Source: Methyloversatilis sp. (GTDB lineage Bacteria; Pseudomonadota; Gammaproteobacteria; Burkholderiales; Rhodocyclaceae). From it: a stretch of 42,337 nucleotides of DNA. The notes under the pieces are model-generated. The model was not told where the DNA came from. It saw nothing but the letters and a program-made list of their open reading frames with translations, and made no database searches. Within the stretch, counting starts at the first letter, position 1. Every line of letters starts with the position of its first letter. Shown one piece after another: positions 36,003 to 42,337 of this stretch. The position numbers were made by a program, and so were the translations under genes. Location of the stretch: contig NZ_JAUYNV010000049.1 in the NCBI RefSeq assembly GCF_030698125.1, positions 1-42,337 of the forward strand. The letters are read 5' to 3'.

Positions 36003-36517
36003 TGCGCATCCCATTCGACACGAACCACGCCCGCTTCGCGATCGACATCGGTCACCACGGCCGACACGAAAGGGATCAGGCGTTCGACCACCTTGTCATC
36101 GGACTGGGCATCGACCACGACCAGCACGTCGTCGGCACCGGTTTCAAGCAGCCGATCGATGTGACCGAGCGTCACGCCTGCACTGTTGACGACCGTCAGG
36201 CCGATCAGGTCACCCCAGTAATATTCATCCTCTGCGGTGTCCGGAAGCTCATGACGCGGTACGGCGACATACAAGCCGACCAGCCTTTCCGAACCGTTGC
36301 GATCGTCGCAGCCTTCGAACTTCACGACCGGACCGGTGTTCTGCAGTTTCAATGCGGCCAGCTTCAACGTGCTCCACTGCGCCACAGGCGCATCGGCATC
36401 GGCATGAACACGCCAGTCACGAATCACTTTCCAGGACTGAGGGTCGTCACCGAATGGGTGCAACCTCAACCAGCCCTGCACACCAAACGGCGCCGACAGC
36501 CGCCCGAGGACGACCAT
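35996..36517 (-). CDS. rimM: Ribosome maturation factor RimM
   Basis: This 173-residue protein helps assemble the 30S head and binds S19. The N-terminal domain has [20 protein letters not shown], and the PRC-barrel C-terminal domain has [18 protein letters not shown] and [17 protein letters not shown]. It lies 20 bases after rpsP and overlaps trmD at its 3' end. No strong Shine-Dalgarno sequence is seen before the ATG, so translation is probably coupled to rpsP. Confidence 0.97.
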   Translation of the reverse strand: MVVLGRLSAPFGVQGWLRLHPFGDDPQSWKVIRDWRVHADADAPVAQWSTLKLAALKLQNTGPVVKFEGCDDRNGSERLVGLYVAVPRHELPDTAEDEYYWGDLIGLTVVNSAGVTLGHIDRLLETGADDVLVVVDAQSDDKVVERLIPFVSAVVTDVDREAGVVRVEWDAQW

Positions 36518-36537
36518 GGTGCTCGCCGAGCCGGAAA

Positions 36538-36774
36538 TCAGGCGACCTTCTTGACCAGACGGGCGACCGTCGGGCTCAGTTGCGCGCCGACGCCAGTCCA
36601 GTAGGCCAGTCGTTCAGCGTTGACCGACAGGCCGGTGCCTTCCGGGGCGATCGGGTTGTAGTAACCGACGCGCTCAATGAAGCGGCCATCGCGACGATTG
36701 CGGGAATCGGTCGCAACGATATTGAAAAACGGGCGCTTCTTGGCACCCCCACGCGCGAGACGGATAACGACCAT
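36538..36774 (-). CDS. rpsP: 30S ribosomal protein S16
   Basis: This 78-residue ribosomal protein begins [20 protein letters not shown] and continues with [19 protein letters not shown], the S16 signature. AAGGAAG stands just before the ATG at 36772-36774. It is the first gene of the rpsP-rimM-trmD-rplS operon. The 88-base gap behind it leads to the histidine kinase gene on the same strand. The C-terminus ends VARLVKKVA, shorter than some homologues but normal for betaproteobacteria. Confidence 0.97.
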   Translation of the reverse strand: MVVIRLARGGAKKRPFFNIVATDSRNRRDGRFIERVGYYNPIAPEGTGLSVNAERLAYWTGVGAQLSPTVARLVKKVA

Positions 36775-36862
36775 TACACTTCCTTCGAAACGAGGAAAAC
36801 CCGCGATATTAGCGAAGAACCTACTACGCAGCAAGACATTCACCACGCAACTTCGATCGTCA

Positions 36863-38788
36863 TCAGGCGACCGGGTTCTGCGATTGCGCAAGAACCTGCT
36901 GTATCAAAGCGCGCAACCGCGCCGGACGCACCGGCTTGTGCAACACCGGGTAGCCACGCGCGGTCGCCATGCGCCTCACTTGCGGATCGGTGTCGCCGGT
37001 TACCAGTGCGGCGGCGATGCCACCCTTCTGCTCGGCGAGCAGCGTATCGAGCACGTCAATACCGGTTGCGACGGCTGCGAGCCGAAAATCGCACAGGACA
37101 AGTGCCGGCGCCTTGTCGCGCTGCCGGATGGCGTCGCGCGCTTCAGACAATGTTCCGGCACACAGCACCTCGCAACCCCAGGAGGCAAGCAGGCCGGCGA
37201 TGCTGGTGCGGGACCCCGGATCGTCATCGATGACGACAACGAACAGCGAAAGCCGGTCGGGCCTCACTTCCGGCACATCTTCGGGCGTCGGCCGGTTGCC
37301 ACTTTCGACACGGGGGACTTCGATCGCGAACACCGACCCCACACCGGTCTGCGAGCGAACGGTCACCTCGTGGCCAAGCAGTCCGACCAGCCGCCGCACG
37401 ATGGCCAGCCCCAGCCCAAGACCCTGGCCGCGCGCGCGCGCGGGATTCTGCAATTGGTAGAACTCCTCGAAAATCATTTCGAGCGCCTCGTCCGGGATAC
37501 CCGGACCCGAGTCGCGCACCTCGATGCGCAGGTGATCGCCACGCGCTCGAACGGCAATCAGCACGCCGCCACGCTGCGTGTAACGCACCGCATTGGACAC
37601 CAGGTTGATCATGATGCGTTCAAGCAGCAGCGGATCGGTCTCCGCCCATGCATCGGTCGCGCGCAGCTTCAGGCGCAGTCCGCGCTGCAGTGCATCGGCC
37701 GCGAAGTCCTCGACGATGCGGGACAACAGCGGCTGCAACGCAAATTCCGAGCGACGCGCCGTGACACCACCGGCGTCCAGCTTCGACATGTCGAGCAGCG
37801 CATCGAGAAGGTCTTCCATCGCGCCGACCGATTCCTCGATCTGCCTTATCAGGGACCGATGTTCCGAGCCTCGCAAGCGCTCGGCCAGCTCGGCAACGAA
37901 CAGTCCGAGCGCATGCATCGGCTGGCGAAGGTCGTGGCTGGCGGCTGCAAGGAAACGCGATTTGGCATGATTGGCGCGTTCGGCATCATCGGTGCGGCTG
38001 CGCAACTGGCGGGTCGCATCGGCGATGCGTGCTTCAAGCTCGTCGCGCGCCCGGGTCAGCCGCTCGGCCATGTTGTTCACGCCTTCGCCCAGGATGCGCA
38101 GCGACCCGCCTCCCGCTACCGTCACACGCTCGTAGAGATGGCCGTCGCCGATGCGCCGGACGACGCGCGATACTTCCCGCACCGGTCGGGTCACCGTATG
38201 GCTGATGCGGATCGCAAAAGCGCTCGCCGCCAGCAGTACACAGGCAATGACGATCGCGCTGGTAACGGCGAAATCGGTCTTCAGCGCATCGACCCGCTTG
38301 CGCGACACCTCGACCAGTACCCAGCCGGTGGGGCGATTGTCGACGGTGCCTTCGGTCAGCCCGTCGAACATGTCGTGGTCGCCGATCACCGCACTGCGCA
38401 CGATGGGTTCGATGAACAGCGTCGACGACTCAAGCTCGACCAGTGCCAGTCCGGCCGGCCGGGCACCAGGCACATACGCTTCGCGGCTGAGCGAACCGCC
38501 CGACACCACGAGGTCTCCGTCGCGACTCGACACCATGATGCCGGTAACATCACGTTCCCGCCGGGCGGCTTCGATCAGCGCCACCAGTGCATCGGTATTG
38601 CCCGAAAACACGCCGTAGTCGGCGGACGCCGCAACCTGACGCGCAGTGGCGTGACCACGTTCGACCAGCGCGCTTTCGAGCGCGGCCAGGCGATCCAGCA
38701 CAAGCCACACGCCACCGACAAGACCGCACACCAACAGGGGCGCAAGTGCCACCAGCAGAACGCGGGATCGGATTCCCCAGTGCTTCAT
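36863..38788 (-). CDS. Hybrid sensor histidine kinase with C-terminal receiver
   Basis: This 641-residue inner-membrane protein has two membrane helices (about 8-31 and 174-194) enclosing a periplasmic sensor of about 140 residues, then HAMP, a HisKA domain with [12 protein letters not shown] (His285), and HATPase motifs [10 protein letters not shown] (N box), DSGPGIP (G1) and [13 protein letters not shown] (G2). A receiver domain follows, with [10 protein letters not shown] and the phospho-acceptor in [14 protein letters not shown] is typical of the RpfC/BarA-like hybrid group common in betaproteobacteria. No separate response regulator with an output domain is adjacent, so the target is unknown. 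Its ATG overlaps the stop codon of the upstream binding-protein gene as ATGA, so the two are a unit. Confidence 0.93.
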   Translation of the reverse strand: MKHWGIRSRVLLVALAPLLVCGLVGGVWLVLDRLAALESALVERGHATARQVAASADYGVFSGNTDALVALIEAARRERDVTGIMVSSRDGDLVVSGGSLSREAYVPGARPAGLALVELESSTLFIEPIVRSAVIGDHDMFDGLTEGTVDNRPTGWVLVEVSRKRVDALKTDFAVTSAIVIACVLLAASAFAIRISHTVTRPVREVSRVVRRIGDGHLYERVTVAGGGSLRILGEGVNNMAERLTRARDELEARIADATRQLRSRTDDAERANHAKSRFLAAASHDLRQPMHALGLFVAELAERLRGSEHRSLIRQIEESVGAMEDLLDALLDMSKLDAGGVTARRSEFALQPLLSRIVEDFAADALQRGLRLKLRATDAWAETDPLLLERIMINLVSNAVRYTQRGGVLIAVRARGDHLRIEVRDSGPGIPDEALEMIFEEFYQLQNPARARGQGLGLGLAIVRRLVGLLGHEVTVRSQTGVGSVFAIEVPRVESGNRPTPEDVPEVRPDRLSLFVVVIDDDPGSRTSIAGLLASWGCEVLCAGTLSEARDAIRQRDKAPALVLCDFRLAAVATGIDVLDTLLAEQKGGIAAALVTGDTDPQVRRMATARGYPVLHKPVRPARLRALIQQVLAQSQNPVA

Positions 38789-39705
38789 GGCGATTTCTCC
38801 TGCTGCACCAGTTGGTCGCGCAGGGCTTCGGCATCGGCGATCCGCAGGCCGAGCGAGCGTGCAACATGGGTATTCACCGACACCGTGAAGTGACGGGGAA
38901 AGCGCGCTTGCGGCCAGCTGCGCTCAAGTGTCCAGCCGATCATCGCGTCGGTGGCCTGGCGCGCCATCTGTTCGGGCGTCGAGTAAAGCGACATCACTGC
39001 GCCGGCACGCACGTAGGCGGCGGAAAACCCGACCACCGGTATGCGGGCACGGAAGGAAGTCAGCAGCAGGTTGCGCACGGTGCCGGCGTTGTGCACACGC
39101 GGATCCGGCAGTGCGAGAAACAGTTGGGACTGCTCGATAACCTGTGTGAGCGACGAGAAAAGCGACGCCTCGCTGGTAAAGGACGCAGACACCAACTGGA
39201 GCGGCGTGCCGGTCATCGCCTCGCGCAGCGGCTGCAGGCGTTGCGGTGTTTCGGCATCAGCCACCACGCCGATGCGCCGCACGTCGGGCAGTGCCAGACG
39301 GATCAGCGCCACCTGTCGCGAAAATGGCTGATCAATATGGACGGCCGACCACCTGCGGGCATCACCGGCAACCAGGGCCTCGTAGGCCGCCTTCGGCACC
39401 AGCGTGGACAGCACCGGCACCTTGACCTCGCTCTGCACAAGCGTGCGCAGCGCACTCGCACCGACCGCGACCACAAGATCATGCGACTCGAGCGCTTCGG
39501 GCGAAAAATCTGCCCGCGACAGCACGGCGATCGCATAGCCGCCACGCGCGCCGCGCTCAGCCTTCAATGCATCGGCAAACTCCGCGTAGGCGCCCCCCGA
39601 TTCACTGAGCAGGACCAGCACGGACGCCGCGAACGCGGCTGGCGCACCAAGCAGGAGAAAAGCGCACAGCAACACGCCGGCCGCCCGGGAGAACCGGGAG
39701 CGCAT
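38785..39705 (-). CDS. Periplasmic substrate-binding protein (ABC sugar/amino-acid-type, PF04392-like)
   Basis: This 306-residue protein has a signal peptide (MRSRFSRAAGVLLCAFLLLG, cut near AFA-AS) and a two-lobed periplasmic binding fold: VLVLLSESGGAYAEFADALK at the start, VAVGASALRTLV and LPDVRRIGVVADAETPQRL in the middle, and IPVVGFSAAYVRAGAVMSLY near the end. No ABC permease or ATPase gene is nearby. It is translationally coupled to the histidine kinase, so I infer that it delivers a ligand signal to the kinase sensor domain instead of a transporter. The start at 39703-39705 is chosen because the signal peptide begins there; upstream in-frame codons lack similarity. Confidence 0.85.
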   Translation of the reverse strand: MRSRFSRAAGVLLCAFLLLGAPAAFAASVLVLLSESGGAYAEFADALKAERGARGGYAIAVLSRADFSPEALESHDLVVAVGASALRTLVQSEVKVPVLSTLVPKAAYEALVAGDARRWSAVHIDQPFSRQVALIRLALPDVRRIGVVADAETPQRLQPLREAMTGTPLQLVSASFTSEASLFSSLTQVIEQSQLFLALPDPRVHNAGTVRNLLLTSFRARIPVVGFSAAYVRAGAVMSLYSTPEQMARQATDAMIGWTLERSWPQARFPRHFTVSVNTHVARSLGLRIADAEALRDQLVQQEKSP

Positions 39706-39847
39706 GGACCACCGGGCGGGTGTGTGTGCCGACGCAAGCACGTGAACGCGGTACTGCCCCGACGCTGACTGAAGACACGATGAGTATGCTTCAAGGCTCA
39801 CGCGCACATCATCATCCGAAGGGCTGATGACGTGCGCGAATTCCCTT

Positions 39848-40588
39848 TCAGCACACACCCAGCGCCTGTGCGATCTGCTGCTGCATCCGGCGCGCGGCCG
39901 CGGCCGGGTCGGACGCATTGCGGATCGGGCGCCCGACCACGAGGTAATCGGCGCCGTTGGCCAACGCCTGCGCGACATCGACCGTACGCTTCTGGTCATC
40001 TGACGGCCGGTTATCGACCGGCCTGATGCCCGGCGTCACGACCAGCACGCGCGAGCCGAGTTCGGCGCGGATCGCCGGCGCTTCCAGACCCGAGGACACG
40101 ACGCCATCGCACCCGGCGGCCAGCGCGCGCCGCGCGCGCGACAGAACAAGTGCTTCGACATCACAGGCAAAGCCGAGATCGTCCAGATCGCCGCGATCGA
40201 GACTGGTCAGCACGGTCACTGCGAGTATCTTCAACGCGCCCTTGTCGGCGCCGGCCGCTTCCATGATGGCCTGATTGCCGTGCACCGTCGCAAAGGTCGC
40301 ACCGCTGCAGGACAGCGCGCGGACCGCCGAACGCACGGTTTCGGGCACGTCGAAGAACTTCAGATCGACGAACACCTTCTTGTCCCGCTTCACCAGCCAG
40401 TCGAGCAGCTCGAAGTAGTTGCCGGTCATGAACAGCTCCAGACCAATCTTGTAGAACCGGACCGCGTCGCCCAGCTGGTCGACGACGGCGCGCGCCTGAT
40501 CGGCACTCGGTACATCCAGGGCAACGATCAGCCGGTCGGCCGGGTCGATGATGGGGCGTTCAGCGCTGGCGGGTCGGAAGTCGGTCAT
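39848..40588 (-). CDS. pyrF: Orotidine 5'-phosphate decarboxylase
   Basis: This 246-residue enzyme makes UMP from OMP, the last step of pyrimidine synthesis. The catalytic Asp-x-Lys-x-x-Asp set is in VFVDLKFFDVPETV, the phosphate site near VVTPGIRP and GRPIRNASDP, and the N-terminal strand is DRLIVALDVPSADQA. FFD replaces the KFHD form of E. coli, with the catalytic residues kept. Length is normal. It is divergent from the PilZ-like gene, 94 bases apart, and 142 bases upstream of the binding-protein gene on the same strand. Confidence 0.96.
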   Translation of the reverse strand: MTDFRPASAERPIIDPADRLIVALDVPSADQARAVVDQLGDAVRFYKIGLELFMTGNYFELLDWLVKRDKKVFVDLKFFDVPETVRSAVRALSCSGATFATVHGNQAIMEAAGADKGALKILAVTVLTSLDRGDLDDLGFACDVEALVLSRARRALAAGCDGVVSSGLEAPAIRAELGSRVLVVTPGIRPVDNRPSDDQKRTVDVAQALANGADYLVVGRPIRNASDPAAAARRMQQQIAQALGVC

Positions 40589-40682
40589 GATCCAGAATGA
40601 AGTGAGGCGTATGGCCTGCGCACGAAAAGCCCGAGTTTACTAGAATCATCTCTACCTTCTTCCGCTGCAACGATCGCTCACG

Positions 40683-42203
40683 ATGTCTTTTCCCGCTTCC
40701 GTATCGCCCGTACTCGAAGGGCTCATCCGTGACGCGCGGACCGGACAGGGCATGAGAACGGTGCTCGACTGGCTTGCAAAGCCGGTCGATGCCCGAGTCG
40801 CGGTTGAATCGGCCGCGCTGTCCGCCCACCTTGACATGCTCGACCAGGCGAATGTGGCGCAGACGGCCCGCGTGCGCATCCTCGACATCTTCCACGACCG
40901 TGCACGAGCCTGCGCAGCCGCACTGAAGCCAGAACTTGCGGCGAGCGCGCTGCCGGTCGAACGCGCCATGCGTGGCACGGCGGAACAACTCTGTTTGCTG
41001 CACATGCGGCTCGCTCGTGCCTATCTCGAGGCACTCGCAGAAGGCGCGGCCCATCGGCCCGCACGCACCGCAGGACATGCCATGGTGTGCGTACTCGACG
41101 CCTACGCACTCAATGTGCTCATCGCGGCCGACGACCCGCCAGGCATGTGGGGCACCGCCAATGCGCTGTTGATGCATGCGCGGGCGGTGGCTGCGCCGGT
41201 CAGCAGCCGGCCCGATTCTGTTGACGCGGAACAGCTGTACCGCCAGCTGGTCGCACTGGCGCTGGCGCAGCCGCCCAACCTTGCACCCGCCGATTTCTTC
41301 CGGGTGGCCGAGTACGTGCGCAGCTACTCGGGCGCAGTACAGATGCAGGTACAACCCCCGCACCGCGACCTGGATTCATGGTTCTGGCTCGACGACGAGA
41401 TCGACCATGGCCCCACCGCACTGCTGCGCTCACCGGCCGACACGGAACGCACCGGGCACATTCTTTACTGCTCCTGTCAGCGGCTGGGGCAGGTACTCGG
41501 CCAGCACCTCGACCTGATCGACGAAGGTGGAAGCGCTGGCGAACTGCATCTGCCTGCCTGTCTCGAACAACTGCCGACACGCCGGCTGATGCGCATGCTT
41601 CAGTCGCGCTGGATGTCGATGCCAAGACGCCAGCAGTCGCGCCGCGAGCGTACTCAGGACGTACGCATGTTGATCGGCTTCGACGCGATATGGACACTGC
41701 TCGAACGGCGCGATGCCTCGCCGGACTGGCAGACCTGCAGTTCGCACTGGATCATCCAGAACGACAGTGCGAGCGGCTTCGCACTGAGCCTGGCGAGCGG
41801 GCAGACCGGACTTGTACGTCCGGGCACACCGGTCATGATCAAGGGCGTCGATTCGCGAAAATGGATGATCTGCGTGGTGCGCTGGGCACGCAGCGGTCAG
41901 GCGGACCGGATGGAAATCGGTGTGGAGCTGCTCAGTCACGGCGCCCAGGCGGCCACCGTGGTATTCGGCACCGAGCGCGTATCCGGTCGTACGCCGGTCG
42001 CAGCGCTGCGGCTGCCGCCGCTGACTACGCGGCGCCCGCAGCCGGGCCTGATGCTGCAGACGGGCGCCGCAGTCGGGCGCGACATCCTCATCGCACATGC
42101 TGCCGGCGAGCGCCTGCGGCTGGGCGATGCCCGGTTGTCGGACCTCACGCTGCAGACCCACGCCTTCGAACTGTTCGAACTTGAAGAACTGATGACACCC
42201 TAG
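40683..42203 (+). CDS. Uncharacterised 506-residue protein with a divergent PilZ-like C-terminal domain
   Basis: I do not recognise the N-terminal 300 residues: an alpha-helical, alanine-rich region without membrane segments. From about 310 the protein shows an arginine cluster (RRQQSRRERTQDVR), then about 35 residues later NDSASGF (from Asn360), then VRPGTPVMIKGVDSRKWMIC and MEIGVELLS. This fits the PilZ pattern of RxxxR, (D/N)xSxxG and a closing W...(G)VE, which binds cyclic di-GMP. The loops are imperfect, so binding is uncertain. It is divergent from pyrF, with a possible -10 TAGAAT before it. The stop codon is a TAG that also begins an IS-like sequence. Confidence 0.75.
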   Translation: MSFPASVSPVLEGLIRDARTGQGMRTVLDWLAKPVDARVAVESAALSAHLDMLDQANVAQTARVRILDIFHDRARACAAALKPELAASALPVERAMRGTAEQLCLLHMRLARAYLEALAEGAAHRPARTAGHAMVCVLDAYALNVLIAADDPPGMWGTANALLMHARAVAAPVSSRPDSVDAEQLYRQLVALALAQPPNLAPADFFRVAEYVRSYSGAVQMQVQPPHRDLDSWFWLDDEIDHGPTALLRSPADTERTGHILYCSCQRLGQVLGQHLDLIDEGGSAGELHLPACLEQLPTRRLMRMLQSRWMSMPRRQQSRRERTQDVRMLIGFDAIWTLLERRDASPDWQTCSSHWIIQNDSASGFALSLASGQTGLVRPGTPVMIKGVDSRKWMICVVRWARSGQADRMEIGVELLSHGAQAATVVFGTERVSGRTPVAALRLPPLTTRRPQPGLMLQTGAAVGRDILIAHAAGERLRLGDARLSDLTLQTHAFELFELEELMTP

Positions 42204-42337
42204 GGCGTGTTCTCATTTGTCGAATTAACGGTATGCCAAATGGAAGCGCCATCGAAAAAGTCGTTCACGGTCAAAGGCATAGCAGGGGACTGTTCACAGC
42301 GGCCTGAATCTGGTCATATCCTGACTTTTGGGCTGAT
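42204..42337 (+). other. Low-GC sequence after the last gene, possible insertion-sequence edge
   Basis: From the TAG stop on, the sequence changes in composition and begins GGGCGTGTTCTCATTTG after CTA. A CTAG target and a GGG-type end fit the IS5/IS427 group, which duplicates TA. No transposase frame fits in the remaining 130 bases, so this is a suggestion only. Confidence 0.3.

Noticed and set aside
36677-38893. Long plus-strand frame opposite the histidine kinase
   Set aside because: It spans parts of three genes on the other strand and lacks domain features.

Overview
The window is GC-rich, densely coded bacterial chromosome. Three features point to a betaproteobacterium, probably of the Rhodocyclales type (inferred from gene families and gene order, not from a search): the gene orders xseB-ispA-dxs and rpsP-rimM-trmD-rplS, an H-NS of the short betaproteobacterial type, and a Ralstonia-like NorR system with GGT-N7-ACC sites. 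No rRNA, tRNA, CRISPR array, prophage or complete insertion sequence was found.

Layout. 1-1610: 3' end of a fatty acid desaturase, then a universal stress protein. 1655-7091 (minus): the cbb3 cytochrome oxidase operon ccoNOQP-ccoG-fixH plus a 94-residue membrane protein, with an FNR/Anr box at 7191-7204. 7450-7782: H-NS. 7868-16479 (minus): fadD, a CBS-domain protein, an AddA/AddB-like helicase-nuclease pair and the 7Fe ferredoxin fdxA. 16987-18672: trxA and rho. 18751-19170: a 116-118 bp tandem repeat with an inverted copy of its core palindrome. 19169-22326: a nitric-oxide response locus (degraded DUF1508 gene, collapsed norB, intact RIC/YtfE gene, divergent norR). 22501-27674: a large transglutaminase/DUF2126 protein, a REP-like palindrome, a DUF454 membrane protein and an Old Yellow Enzyme. 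27970-31454 (minus): DUF3253, a rhodanese, a STAS-like protein, an EamA transporter and a Rieske oxygenase. 31648-34683: xseB-ispA-dxs. 34776-36774 (minus): rplS-trmD-rimM-rpsP. 36863-39705 (minus): a periplasmic binding protein plus hybrid histidine kinase. 39848-40588: pyrF. 40683-42203: a PilZ-like protein. The last 130 bases may be the edge of an insertion sequence.

How the genes work together. The cco operon encodes a high-affinity terminal oxidase with its assembly factors and carries an anaerobic-regulator site, so it should serve micro-oxic respiration. The NO locus keeps a sensor-activator (NorR), three NorR-type sites, a sigma-54 promoter and the Fe-S repair protein, but the reductase gene has lost nearly all of its interior: only an N-terminal and a C-terminal piece of a quinol-type NorB remain, in different frames. 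This is the most unusual part of the window. The remaining blocks are ordinary housekeeping: isoprenoid precursor synthesis, ribosome and tRNA maturation, transcription termination, thiol redox, pyrimidine synthesis and double-strand-break processing.
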